This document shows positions 1 through 7,431 of a stretch of DNA of 22,544 nucleotides, one piece after another. Position 1 is the stretch's first letter. Each line of letters begins with the position of its first letter. A model generated the notes under the pieces. That model searched no databases. It was not told the origin of the DNA and saw nothing but the letters and a program-made list of their open reading frames with translations. This DNA comes from DATDVC01 sp964601125 (lineage in GTDB: Bacteria > Patescibacteriota > Minisyncoccia > Phycocordibacterales > WO2-35-19): the NCBI GenBank assembly GCA_964601125.1, contig CAZRKB010000011.1:1-22544 (forward strand), given 5' to 3'. The translations under genes and the position numbers were made by a program.

Positions 1-1
1 A

Positions 2-73
2 GCTGTGGCAGTCTATAACTCACACACCAAAGATACTCTAAAAAAAGACTTTGAGATTCTAAAAAATTTATAG
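2..73 (+). CDS. C-terminal end of an unidentified upstream gene (partial)
   Basis: An open frame runs from the window edge to a TAG at 71-73 and encodes the last 23 residues of a protein, ending DFEILKNL. It lies 15 bp before the pepF start on the same strand, so it is probably an upstream gene of the same transcription unit. Too little is present to assign a family. Confidence 0.5.
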   Translation, partial: AVAVYNSHTKDTLKKDFEILKNL

Positions 74-88
74 TAGAGTAGGGCACAT

Positions 89-1861
89 ATGCAAAAATAT
101 AAAACTGAATGGGATTTGACCCACCTTTATAAAGGAGATATCAAAAAACAAGTCGAAAAAGACAAAGCTGGTATAAAAAAGGTATATCTTGCTTTTGCCA
201 AAAAATACAGAAAAGATAAAAAACATCTTAAAAATGCGAAAGCTTTAGCAAAGGCCATAGAGGAATATGAAAAAATTTCAAGCGACCCAAGAGCTGAAAA
301 GGCGAGCCGACTATACTCGTATAGAAAGTGTTTGAATGGTGAAGATAGTGAGGCTAGAGCCGAACTTGCCAAGCTGTCTGACTTTTATACAAACTTGGCA
401 AATGAGTTGGAGTTTTTCATGCTTGAGATTGGCAAGATTGATAAAAAACTCCAAGCAAAATTTTTAAAGAGTAAAGAACTTTCCCATTTCAAATATTTTC
501 TGAAAAAGGTTTTTGAACATTCTAAACATGACCTAACGGAAGCAGAGGAAAAAATAATGAATTTAAAGGGTTTGCCTTCTCATGGGATGTGGGTGTCTGG
601 ATTTTCTAAATTACTAGCCAAGCAGGAAGTTGAATTTGAGGGCAAACAGGTGCCGATTTCTGAAGCTGGTTCTAAGATTTCTACTTTGCCGACTAAAGAA
701 AGGAGGGTCCTGCATAAAAGAGTTATGCAAGTCTACGAAAGCGTATCTGATTTTGCAGAAAGTGAAATAAACGCCATAGTTGCCAACAAAAAAATTAACG
801 ACAAACTCAGAGGGTTCAAAACTCCTTACGAGGCTACAGTGAAAGGCTATGAAAATGATATAAAAACTGTTCACGATCTCGTTGGTGCAGTGACTCAAAA
901 CTTCAACATCGCGCATAAGTTTTTCAAAATTAAAGCCGATATGATAGGCGAGCAAAGGCTCAGTTATGCAGATCGATCTGCAAAAGTCGGCGAGACTAAA
1001 TCAGACATATCTTTGGATTTGGCGGTGCAAAAAACAATAACAGCTTTTAATGTTGCGGGGCAAGAATTTGGAGAATTTGTAGAAAAAATGTTTGCAGATG
1101 GATTGGTTGACGCATTTCCTAAAAAGGGAAAGCAAAGTGGAGCTTTTTGCTCAAGTGGGGTGAGAGAGTTGCCAACGTATGTTTTTCTTAATCATGTGAA
1201 TGACTTTAGGTCCCTCACTACGTTGGCTCATGAAATGGGTCACGCTCTGCATAGCAAATATGCCAAAAAGCAAAGACCTCTATATGAAGACTATACTATC
1301 GCTACAGCTGAAGTAGCAAGTACTTTTTTTGAAAACCTTGTCTTTGAGGAAGAAATAAAGGAGGTTTCTGAAAAGGAAAGAATGGTTTTGCTTCATGATA
1401 AAATCAACGACGATATAGCTACCATTTTCCGCCAGGTGGCCTGCTTCAATTTTGAAGTGGAACTCCATGAGACTGTCAGAAAAGAAGGTTTTCTTGCTAA
1501 AGAAAAAATTGCCGAGATGATGAATAAGCATATGAAAAGTTATTTGGGTCCAATTTTCGATTTTGAACTATCTGACGGGTATTTCTTTGTAAACTGGTCG
1601 CATATTAGGAATTTCTTTTACGTATACTCTTATGCTTTTGGTCAGTTAATTTCAGATGCTCTGTATGAAAGATATAAAAATGATAAAACAAAAATAAAAG
1701 ATGTAGTGAAATTCCTTTCTCTAGGTGGTTCTGATTCGCCAGAAAACATTTTCCGTTCAATAGGTATCAATCCAAACAAAAAGTTTTTTGAACAAGGTCT
1801 ACAAAAAATTTCTCGTAATATCGATGAACTCGAGCATCTTTGGAGGAAAAATAAAAAATGA
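89..1861 (+). CDS. pepF: Oligoendopeptidase F-like zinc metallopeptidase (M3 family)
   Basis: A cytoplasmic zinc oligopeptidase that cuts short peptides, probably in peptide recycling. The 590-residue length fits PepF/M3B enzymes (about 600). The zinc site HEMGH is at residues 381-385 (H381 and H385 ligands, E382 catalytic), and the downstream helix ATAEVAST supplies E408 as likely third ligand. The HEMGHALHS surroundings and the C-terminal stretch with SYAFGQLISDALY are typical of the family. The C-terminus is lysine-rich. The ATG at 89 is preceded by a weak purine stretch (GTAGGG). The last codons overlap the following HD-domain gene by ATGA, indicating translational coupling. No signal peptide is visible. 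The family is clear; substrate range is inferred from relatives. Confidence 0.93.
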   Translation: MQKYKTEWDLTHLYKGDIKKQVEKDKAGIKKVYLAFAKKYRKDKKHLKNAKALAKAIEEYEKISSDPRAEKASRLYSYRKCLNGEDSEARAELAKLSDFYTNLANELEFFMLEIGKIDKKLQAKFLKSKELSHFKYFLKKVFEHSKHDLTEAEEKIMNLKGLPSHGMWVSGFSKLLAKQEVEFEGKQVPISEAGSKISTLPTKERRVLHKRVMQVYESVSDFAESEINAIVANKKINDKLRGFKTPYEATVKGYENDIKTVHDLVGAVTQNFNIAHKFFKIKADMIGEQRLSYADRSAKVGETKSDISLDLAVQKTITAFNVAGQEFGEFVEKMFADGLVDAFPKKGKQSGAFCSSGVRELPTYVFLNHVNDFRSLTTLAHEMGHALHSKYAKKQRPLYEDYTIATAEVASTFFENLVFEEEIKEVSEKERMVLLHDKINDDIATIFRQVACFNFEVELHETVRKEGFLAKEKIAEMMNKHMKSYLGPIFDFELSDGYFFVNWSHIRNFFYVYSYAFGQLISDALYERYKNDKTKIKDVVKFLSLGGSDSPENIFRSIGINPNKKFFEQGLQKISRNIDELEHLWRKNKK

Positions 1862-2469
1862 AAAATAAGAAAGAAAAAATAAACCATAAACAAATCGCCA
1901 AGTTTCTTTTTGAGGTGGGTATTTTAGCTAGGACCCCAAGAAGTGGATTTCATCTTTTAGGTACGGGCGAGCAGTCAGTGGCAGAACACTTAAACAGGGT
2001 TTCTTATGTTGGTTTTATGCTTGCGATGATGGATGGAGAAGTTGATATATCAAAAGTTTTACAGATGTGCATGTTGCATGATATATCGGAGGCTAGAATT
2101 TCTGATTTGAATTATGTGCATCAAAAGTATGTTGAACGAAAAGAAAAAGAGGCGCATGAGGATTTGGCTGCGTCAGTACCATTCGGAGACAGGATTTTAA
2201 ATATTATAAATGAATACGAAGAGCGAAAAACCAAAGAATCCATACTTGTTAAAGATGCCGACAACTTAGAGTGGGTCCTGTCTCTTAAGGAAGAGGTTGA
2301 TAAGGGTAATGAGAGAGCATTGCTCTGGATCAAACCAGCTGTCGAAAGACTGAAAACAAAAAACGCGCAAGAATTGGTAAAAGAAATTTTAAAGACTGAT
2401 TCTAATGATTGGTGGTTCGACAAAAAAGCTCAAAAAAGCAAGTGGTGGGTGAATAGAAATAAAAAATAA
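1858..2469 (+). CDS. HD-domain phosphohydrolase (5'-deoxynucleotidase YfbR/HDDC2-like)
   Basis: A 203-residue metal-dependent phosphohydrolase of the HD superfamily. The metal-binding residues are visible in order: H44 in VAEHLNR, H74-D75 in MLHDISE, then D133 in KDADNLEW. The RSGFHLLG and SVAEH segments resemble the HDDC2/YfbR group, which removes phosphate from deoxynucleoside monophosphates; that activity is inferred from the family. The start codon overlaps the pepF stop (ATGA), so the two are co-translated. The C-terminus is basic and tryptophan-rich (WWFDKKAQKSKWWVNRNKK), which is unusual and could bind nucleic acid or membrane. A palindromic regulatory site follows 15 bp after the stop. 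Confidence 0.85.
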   Translation: MKNKKEKINHKQIAKFLFEVGILARTPRSGFHLLGTGEQSVAEHLNRVSYVGFMLAMMDGEVDISKVLQMCMLHDISEARISDLNYVHQKYVERKEKEAHEDLAASVPFGDRILNIINEYEERKTKESILVKDADNLEWVLSLKEEVDKGNERALLWIKPAVERLKTKNAQELVKEILKTDSNDWWFDKKAQKSKWWVNRNKK

Positions 2470-2484
2470 ACCAAATCATTGTAT

Positions 2485-2514
2485 ACTTATAAATAACGAT
2501 CGTGGTTTATAAGT
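2485..2514. promoter_or_regulatory. 30-bp palindromic operator candidate upstream of the PaaX-like gene
   Basis: An inverted repeat centred between 2499 and 2500. The left half is ACTTATAAATAACGA and the right half is its complement except for two pairs (2494/2505 and 2495/2504). The core is ACGATCGT. It ends 15 bp before the regulator's start codon and contains -10-like TATAAA words, so a bound protein would block expression. No T-run follows, which argues against a terminator. It matches the palindrome at 3118-3147 in length and core. Confidence 0.7.
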
Positions 2515-2529
2515 TTTGAATAAATAAAA

Positions 2530-3108
2530 ATGATCAATACGAAAGATAGGTATGCAAGACATGAAAGAAATAAGGAAATTCTTGTGGCGATTGCAAAAAT
2601 GGGTTTCATAATTTCTTTGGCGGTGCTTGCTCCAAATGCGGCTGGACACATACTAAAGTTGGTTGGAGTGGCACCGAATAGAAAATCATACATGGCAACC
2701 AACAGATCTTTAAAAAATTTGGAGAAAAAAGGTTATTTGCATTATAAAACAATAGGAAAGAGGAAATTTCTTGAAATGACACTGGAAGGTAGAAATTATT
2801 TGGACAAACTAACCATTAAAGATATTATTCTGCCAAAGAAAAAAAGTTGGGATCGGAAATGGAGATTAGTCACCTTCGATATTCCAGAGGAATTGGCCGA
2901 AAACAGAAGAAAATTTTGGGGTACTCTTAAGGTGCTTGGAATGTACCGCTTAGAAAAATCTATATTTATCTATCCTTACGAATGTCGAGAAAACGTAGAC
3001 AAGATAAGCCGCATTCTGTCTATCAACAAATTTGTTCGTTATATGGTAGCCGATTTTATAGATAAAGATCTTGCTGCGAAAAAATTCTTCAAGCTATCCT
3101 CCGCCTAA
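2530..3108 (+). CDS. PaaX-like transcriptional repressor with Cas2-like C-terminal domain
   Basis: A 192-residue protein. Residues about 15-90 form a winged helix-turn-helix (NRSLKNLEKKGYLHY, then the KRKFLEMTLEGRNYL wing). Residues about 110-190 (KWRLVTFDIPEE, LGMYRLEKSIFIYPYEC, VRYMVADFID) match the ferredoxin-like central domain of PaaX regulators, which shares its fold with Cas2. It is shorter than classical PaaX (about 300 aa) because the C-terminal helical domain is missing; such short forms are common in CPR genomes. No cas genes or CRISPR array lie nearby, so a DNA-binding regulator is much likelier than a spacer-acquisition nuclease. It is flanked 15 bp upstream and 9 bp downstream by related 30-bp palindromes, suggesting autoregulation. 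The ATG has no SD sequence. Confidence 0.82.
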   Translation: MINTKDRYARHERNKEILVAIAKMGFIISLAVLAPNAAGHILKLVGVAPNRKSYMATNRSLKNLEKKGYLHYKTIGKRKFLEMTLEGRNYLDKLTIKDIILPKKKSWDRKWRLVTFDIPEELAENRRKFWGTLKVLGMYRLEKSIFIYPYECRENVDKISRILSINKFVRYMVADFIDKDLAAKKFFKLSSA

Positions 3109-3117
3109 ACTCTAGAT

Positions 3118-3147
3118 ACACATAAAACACGATCGTGTTTTATGTGT
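3118..3147. promoter_or_regulatory. Perfect 30-bp palindrome downstream of the PaaX-like gene
   Basis: The half-site ACACATAAAACACGA is followed directly by its exact complement, a perfect 30-bp palindrome starting 9 bp after the PaaX-like stop codon. It shares the frame AC..ATAAA..ACGATCGTG.TTTAT..GT with the 2485-2514 site. As RNA it would form a long hairpin, but it is followed by TACAAAAT rather than a T-run. Read as a second operator for the same protein, or as a combined operator and weak terminator. Confidence 0.7.
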
Positions 3148-3187
3148 TACAAAATAGTTTAAAGATAAAAACATCATCTTGTGATTT

Positions 3188-3229
3188 AAAAACAAAAGAA
3201 AAAGCCGTCCCAGAAGTAAGTGGGACGGC
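3188..3229 (-). terminator. Intrinsic terminator of the minus-strand membrane gene
   Basis: A perfect 9-bp stem GCCGTCCCA / TGGGACGGC (3204-3212 and 3221-3229) with an 8-nt loop. Read on the minus strand, it is followed by TTTTTCTTTTGTTTTT. It lies 34 bp beyond the stop codon of the minus-strand gene at 3264-3695 and fits a Rho-independent terminator for that gene. Confidence 0.88.
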
Positions 3230-3263
3230 GCACGGAATCAAAGTTCTTGAAAAGAAAAGCCCC

Positions 3264-3695
3264 TTACAGAGGTGGGAGACTAGTCGCTATCTGACCGATA
3301 ATATTGGCCAATTCTTTTTTTAGATCTGAGTTGTACATACTCACCACCTTTCTCTTTCTGTCGTACAATATACAGAAAGTTGCCGATTCGATCTCGACAT
3401 AAATCGTTAGATAAGAGGTTGTGCCGATACCTACAATGACACTCACAGACACGAAGTGATTATCGGTGTCCAAATCAACTCCCCATCGTCTCGGTTGGTC
3501 TAAAGGGTGTGATTCTGTCACGTCTCTTGTTGTGGTCAGCAACGCTTCTTCCCAACAGGATTCCATGTGAGAAAGAATAGCCCTAGTCATTTTTTGTGTT
3601 TCGGTTATAGTTTTCTTTGTTTTAATGATCAACTTTGTCAGTATCAAACCGACAACGCAGATCAAAATAAAAATTACAACAAGCTCGCTGCCCAT
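3264..3695 (-). CDS. Small membrane-anchored hypothetical protein (SD-led single-gene unit)
   Basis: No family is recognised. The 143-residue product begins MGSELVVIFILICVVGLIL, one N-terminal transmembrane helix (about residues 5-22), then a basic coiled-coil-like stretch (KTKKTITETQKMTRAILSHM) and a mixed soluble domain of about 90 residues with beta-strand patterns (VSVSVIVGIG, TIYVEIESATFCILYD). The start at 3695 is chosen over an in-frame ATG nine codons upstream because AGGAGG (3702-3707) sits 6 nt before it. It is transcribed opposite to all neighbours, divergently from alaS, and has its own terminator at 3188-3229. It may be a membrane-tethered sensor or surface protein facing either side; nothing in the sequence decides this. 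Confidence 0.75.
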   Translation of the reverse strand: MGSELVVIFILICVVGLILTKLIIKTKKTITETQKMTRAILSHMESCWEEALLTTTRDVTESHPLDQPRRWGVDLDTDNHFVSVSVIVGIGTTSYLTIYVEIESATFCILYDRKRKVVSMYNSDLKKELANIIGQIATSLPPL

Positions 3696-3794
3696 TCTTG
3701 GCCTCCTTTTATATAAAAACATATATAGTATAAAAAATCAAATTTTGTAATTGTATAAAATATTGTAAAATCACTACTATAACTAAATAACTAA

Positions 3795-4843
3795 ATGAAA
3801 TCGGAAGAAGTAAGAAAAAGATTTTTAGAGTTTTTTGAGAAGAGGGGGCATAAGATTGTCCCGAGTGCTTCGCTTGTGCCCGAGAATGATCCGACCACTC
3901 TTTTTACCGGAAGCGGTATGCAGCCAATGGTGCCGTTTCTTTTGGGTAAAACTCATCCGAGTGGTAGACGGGTGGCTGATTCTCAAAAATGTTTTCGGAC
4001 TGGCGACATTGAAGATGTGGGGGACAACAGGCACACTACTTTTTTTGAAATGTTGGGCAACTGGTCTTTTGGTGATTATTTCAAAAAAGAGCAGATAGAG
4101 TGGATGTTTCAATTTTTGGTAGAAGAAGTCGGTTTAGATCCAAACAAAATTTTCGTAACTGCCTTTGTTGGGGACGCCAAGAATGGTATTGAAAAAGATT
4201 TTGAAGCAGGGGAGATATGGAAGTCGGTTTTTAGTAAATACGATATTGAAGCCAAAGAGGTTGAAATGGGAAGTGAGGAAAATGGCTACAAGGTTGGCAT
4301 GCAAGGAGGCAGGATATTTTATTATGACAGTCGAAAAAATTGGTGGAGCCGGTCCGGTGTGCCTGATAATATGCCAGAAGGAGAGCCTGGTGGTCCGGAT
4401 TCAGAAATGTTTTATGAGTTTACAGATGTAGAGCATGACAAAAAATTTGGTGAAAATTGTCACCCAAACTGCGATTGTGGTAGATACCTCGAGATCGGCA
4501 ACAACGTGTTTATGCAGTACAAAAAAGTGTCAAATGGTTTTGAAGAGTTACCACAAAAAAACATCGATTTTGGTGGTGGGCTTGAAAGGTTGGTGATGGC
4601 AAGTAATGACGATAATGATGTTTTCAAAACAGATTTTTTTGAAGAATGTTTAAATAGGTTGGAAGAGATTTCAGGCAAAAAATATTCAGATAAAAACTAT
4701 ACGAAATATTTTAGAGCAATACTCGATCACCTTAGGGCGTCTGTATTTTTAATAACCGATGGGGTGTTGCCGGGCAATACAGATAGGAATTATTTTGTGC
4801 GCCGTCTTTTAAGGAGGTCAGTTTTGTATTTCGATAAATTGGG
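3795..4843 (+). CDS. alaS: Alanine--tRNA ligase, N-terminal part (interrupted by scaffold gap)
   Basis: A class II synthetase that charges tRNA-Ala. The visible 349 residues cover the aminoacylation core: the N-terminal FTGSGMQPMVPFLLG, motif 2 with R68 and HTTFFEMLGNWSFGDYF (residues 80-96), the characteristic CHPNCDCGRYLEIGN, and motif 3 IDFGGGLERL (257-266). Family members usually have 600-880 residues with editing and C-terminal domains; these are not visible because the sequence enters a 100-N gap, and the frame is not recognisable afterwards. This is an assembly break, not evidence of gene decay. The ATG has no SD; TATAAC at 3778-3783 lies 11 nt upstream, so the leader would be only about 5 nt. 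Confidence 0.95.
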
Positions 4844-4943
4844 NNNNNNNNNNNNNNNNNNNNNNNNNNNNNNNNNNNNNNNNNNNNNNNNNNNNNNNNN
4901 NNNNNNNNNNNNNNNNNNNNNNNNNNNNNNNNNNNNNNNNNNN
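4844..4943. other. Scaffold gap of 100 N inside or after alaS
   Basis: Exactly 100 N, the usual placeholder for a gap of unknown length. The flanks share no sequence, unlike the second gap, so real DNA is missing: at least the 3' half of alaS and perhaps further genes. The right flank starts in a hairpin repeat, which probably broke the assembly. Confidence 0.95.
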
Positions 4944-4966
4944 CGCCGCATCAAAGCAGTCTTGCT

Positions 4967-5052
4967 CCCCTCTTAAGATAACCTGTCTCGCCAACCCGCT
5001 TCGCCAGAGCTCCAGCGAGGCGAGCAAGGTGGAGAGGGGTTGGGGGGTGGTA
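4967..5052. repeat. Hairpin-forming interspersed repeat (CCCCTCT / AGAGGGG family)
   Basis: Nested inverted repeats: outer arms CCCCTCT (4967-4973) and AGAGGGG (5033-5039), inner arms CTCGCC (4987-4992) and GGCGAG (5019-5024), around AACCCGCTTCGCCAG. It is GC-richer than its surroundings and non-coding. The right end, GGAGAGGGG followed by a G-rich tail and GGT, resembles the hairpin at 12136-12176 upstream of dnaK, so both probably belong to one small repeat family. It abuts the scaffold gap. Confidence 0.65.
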
Positions 5053-5080
5053 TGAAATAAAAGTTTTTTCCACACAAATA

Positions 5081-5109
5081 ATTACAAAAACTAAATAAAG
5101 GTTTATAAT
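5081..5109 (+). promoter_or_regulatory. Promoter giving a probable leaderless transcript
   Basis: A perfect -10 TATAAT at 5104-5109 with a weak -35 ATTACA at 5081-5086 (17-bp spacer). Only 7 nt separate the -10 from the ATG at 5117, so transcription would start at or next to the start codon. Confidence 0.6.
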
Positions 5110-5116
5110 AACAAGC

Positions 5117-6547
5117 ATGGCAAAAGTTCCATTTAGTGATGTGGTGCCTCCAGATAAGAGGACTATAAGAAATATTCAAATAAATAGAAGCAGCAAAAGA
5201 AAATCACCTGTGATTATAAAGCCAGAAGAAGATTTGGGTGTTGCTCAATTTTCTAATATAGAAAGTCCGGTTACCACAAAAATTTCTAGTTTTGAAACAG
5301 CAGAAGTTCGCAAGGGTCCCGCATACGAATATTACTATCCAAAAAACGCTAAAGCAGAAGCTACTTCTGTCAAAGCTCCAATATCGGGCTTTTCAGATGG
5401 TGGTAGGCAAAAACGTTTAGTTTTTAGTGGGGCCATTGTCGTTTTGGCGGGTTTATTTTTAGTACTGATGATGACTGTTTTTTCTTCTGCTTCTGTACTT
5501 ATAACTCCGAAAACTCAAGATGTATCAGTGACTCTAGATGTTTCCGGTACAAGAAGCGTTGAAAATGAAAGCGTTGCTTATGAAGTAGTAAAATTATCAA
5601 GAAAAGAGACGGTCCAAGTACCTGCTACCGGAGAAGAGAGTGTGGAGTTAAAGTCTAGAGGTAAAATAGTTGTATACAATAACTTTTCTTCTGAGCCTCA
5701 AAGGCTAATTGCTCGTACCCGATTTGAAAGTCCTGAAGGTCTTGTTTATAGAATACCAGAATCGGTGGTTGTACCCGGTAGTTCTACCAAAAACGGAGTC
5801 TCAACGCCTGGAAGTGTAGAAGTCGAAGTATTTGCAGATGAGCCGGGCGAGAAATATAACATAAAAAAAACCGACTTTACCATCCCAGGATTTAAGAATG
5901 ACTCGGCTAGATACAAAGGTTTTTATGCCAGATCTTCTACTGAAATGGCTGGTGGATTTGTAGGTAAGATGAAGACGGTTTTACCTGAAGAAAAAGAAAA
6001 AGCTCTTTTGACTGCAGAGTCCCAGGCCAAACAAATACTTGAGAAGGATATCTCTTCTAAAATCCCAGAAGGTTTGGTTTTGTTGTCAGGCTCCATTTCC
6101 TACGAATCTAGCGAGTTGCCACAAAGCGAAGAGTCGTCGGGGGTTTTGATCGGTAAAGATGTTACGGCTTACGCTGTGCTTTTAAACGGTGAACAGCTTT
6201 CTAAAAAAATTGTATCTGAATACGCTGACGAAGTGCCTGGGTGGATAAATATACCGGCTTCTATCCATGACTTTTCTTCTTTAAACATAACCAATTCAAT
6301 TGATAAAAATTCTCTTGAAACTGGTGGTAGCATCACTTTTGCGGTTGCTGGTAGTGCAAAATTTGTTGCTAATTTAGATACCCAAAAGATAAAAGACAGG
6401 CTACTAGGTACAGAGAAGAAGGAGGCGGCTAAACTTATAGAGGAGTTTCCGGGAATCTCAAGTGTCAAAGTTACTTTGAGGCCTATGTGGAAAAGGTCGT
6501 TTCCGGATAGTGCTTCAAAAATAAGCGTGGAAGCGGTACTGGAATAA
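5117..6547 (+). CDS. Single-pass membrane protein with baseplate-J-like extracytoplasmic region
   Basis: A 476-residue protein: an N-terminal cytoplasmic part of about 98 residues rich in basic and polar residues, one transmembrane helix at about 101-125 (LVFSGAIVVLAGLFLVLMM), then a long extracytoplasmic beta-rich region. Residues about 200-250 (RTRFESPEGLVYRIPESVVV, then an SVEVEVFADEPGEKYN stretch) resemble the segment that makes annotation pipelines call such CPR proteins baseplate J/gp47-like. No other phage genes are nearby, so this is probably a chromosomal envelope protein rather than a tail component. The C-terminus has two small alpha/beta units ending ISSVKVTLRPMWKRSFP. Transcription appears to be from a TATAAT 7 nt before the ATG. 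The precise function is unknown. Confidence 0.75.
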   Translation: MAKVPFSDVVPPDKRTIRNIQINRSSKRKSPVIIKPEEDLGVAQFSNIESPVTTKISSFETAEVRKGPAYEYYYPKNAKAEATSVKAPISGFSDGGRQKRLVFSGAIVVLAGLFLVLMMTVFSSASVLITPKTQDVSVTLDVSGTRSVENESVAYEVVKLSRKETVQVPATGEESVELKSRGKIVVYNNFSSEPQRLIARTRFESPEGLVYRIPESVVVPGSSTKNGVSTPGSVEVEVFADEPGEKYNIKKTDFTIPGFKNDSARYKGFYARSSTEMAGGFVGKMKTVLPEEKEKALLTAESQAKQILEKDISSKIPEGLVLLSGSISYESSELPQSEESSGVLIGKDVTAYAVLLNGEQLSKKIVSEYADEVPGWINIPASIHDFSSLNITNSIDKNSLETGGSITFAVAGSAKFVANLDTQKIKDRLLGTEKKEAAKLIEEFPGISSVKVTLRPMWKRSFPDSASKISVEAVLE

Positions 6548-6551
6548 AGGC

Positions 6552-6581
6552 TTGACAGTCAAGGGTGCCCCATGTTAACCT
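6552..6581 (+). promoter_or_regulatory. Probable promoter of the infA-rpsI operon
   Basis: A consensus -35 TTGACA at 6552-6557, followed 18 nt later by TAACCT (6576-6581) preceded by TGT, a weak extended -10. The predicted leader is about 16 nt before the infA ATG at 6604. The -35 box sits in a short palindrome, CTTGACAGTCAAG (6551-6563), which could be an operator. The -10 match is poor, hence the modest confidence. Confidence 0.45.
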
Positions 6582-6603
6582 CTTCCATTGTTGCTTCATT
6601 TTA

Positions 6604-6855
6604 ATGACAGATAAAGAAGGTCTGGCTAAGCATATCGGCACAATAACGGAAACTCTTCCGAACGCTCTTTTTCGTGTTAAATTGGAAAAAGATGGTCAGG
6701 AGGTGTTGGCTTATTTGTCTGGTAAGATGAGGCTCAATAGAATAAAGGTTATTATAGGTGATTCGGTGGAAGCTGTTATAGATCCTTACGGTGGAAGAGC
6801 TAGGATTGTTCGAAGGGTGGATAACAATTTCCATGGAGGCTTACCAAAAAAATAA
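6604..6855 (+). CDS. infA: Translation initiation factor IF-1
   Basis: An 83-residue single S1/OB-fold protein that binds the 30S A site during initiation. The signature LPNALFRVKLEKDGQEVLAY followed by LSGKMRLNRIKVIIGD and GGRARIVRR is diagnostic. It has a few extra residues compared with the usual 72, partly in the KDGQ loop and the C-terminal tail. The ATG at 6604 is chosen because the family starts about here; an upstream in-frame ATG at 6565 would add 13 unrelated residues inside the promoter region. First gene of the ribosomal/RNA polymerase operon; rpmJ follows after 24 bp. Confidence 0.95.
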   Translation: MTDKEGLAKHIGTITETLPNALFRVKLEKDGQEVLAYLSGKMRLNRIKVIIGDSVEAVIDPYGGRARIVRRVDNNFHGGLPKK

Positions 6856-6879
6856 CCGATTATATTTGTTTTAAACAGA

Positions 6880-6996
6880 ATGAAGGTAAAGGCCTCAATT
6901 AAAGTTATGTGCTCAAAATGCAAACTCGTACGCCGTGGCGGAGTTTTGTTTGTAATATGCAAGAGCAATCCAAAGCATAAACAGAGACAAGGTTAA
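6880..6996 (+). CDS. rpmJ: 50S ribosomal protein L36
   Basis: A 38-residue protein of the large subunit. It has the L36 zinc ribbon with C11, C14, C27 and H33 (CSKCKLVRRGG, then CKSNPKHKQRQG) and the usual length. Position between infA and rpsM is the standard bacterial order. The zinc-binding form is retained, unlike S4 here, whose N-terminal cysteines are absent. The rpsM start follows after 11 bp. Confidence 0.96.
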   Translation: MKVKASIKVMCSKCKLVRRGGVLFVICKSNPKHKQRQG

Positions 6997-7007
6997 AAAT
7001 AAACAAG

Positions 7008-7388
7008 ATGAGAATTTTAGGAATAAATATACCAGACGAAAAAAGATTAGAAATAGGCCTCACTGCTCTTTTTGGTATCGGTCGCTCGAGAGCTCAGAAG
7101 ATTTTGGATGAAGCAAAAGTTAATTGGGGAGCAAAAGCTAAAGATCTAAGTGTGGATGAAGAAAATAGAATTAAAAAGATTATAGAAGGTTTCAAGATTG
7201 AGGGGGATTTAAAGCGAGAGGTATCGGCCAACATAAAGAGACTCAAGGATATAAAGAGTTACAGAGGAGTTAGGCACATGAGGTCTCTGCCGGCAAGAGG
7301 TCAGAGAACCAAGACAAATTCGAGGACCAGGAGGGGTAACGTAAGGAAGACAATGGGCACCGGAAGGAGAGCCGTTGAGAAGAAGTAA
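7008..7388 (+). CDS. rpsM: 30S ribosomal protein S13
   Basis: A 126-residue head protein of the small subunit that contacts tRNA and the 50S subunit. The helix-two-turn-helix FGIGRSRAQKILDEA and the basic tail SYRGVRHMRSLPARGQRTKT followed by RTRRGNVRKT are diagnostic. The N-terminal MRILGINIPDEKRLEIGLTA matches the family start. It follows rpmJ closely and is separated from rpsK by a 43-bp AT-rich spacer with duplicated TTTTGAGAT words. Confidence 0.97.
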   Translation: MRILGINIPDEKRLEIGLTALFGIGRSRAQKILDEAKVNWGAKAKDLSVDEENRIKKIIEGFKIEGDLKREVSANIKRLKDIKSYRGVRHMRSLPARGQRTKTNSRTRRGNVRKTMGTGRRAVEKK

Positions 7389-7402
7389 TTTTAGATAAAA
7401 TT

Positions 7403-7426
7403 TTTTGAGATTTAAATTTTGAGATA
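7403..7426 (+). repeat. Tandem TTTTGAGAT spacer repeat before rpsK
   Basis: Two consecutive copies of TTTTGAGAT separated by TTAAA, directly upstream of the rpsK ATG at 7432. The identical 24-bp block recurs at 9571-9594 just before rplQ. It replaces an SD sequence in these spacers. Confidence 0.75.
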
Positions 7427-7431
7427 TTAAT

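Noticed and set aside
2530..3108. Cas2 CRISPR nuclease
   Set aside because: The C-terminal domain has the Cas2-like fold, but the N-terminal winged helix is PaaX-type, and there is no CRISPR array or other cas gene in the window.
2485..3147. The two palindromes as ordinary Rho-independent terminators
   Set aside because: Neither is followed by a T-run on either strand, and the first lies directly before a start codon.
3135..3323. A 62-codon plus-strand frame downstream of the PaaX-like gene
   Set aside because: It starts inside the perfect palindrome, runs through a terminator hairpin and overlaps the well-supported minus-strand gene; no SD sequence and no recognisable protein pattern.
4818..5075. 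A frame crossing the first gap on the minus strand
   Set aside because: It consists mostly of undetermined bases and repeat sequence.
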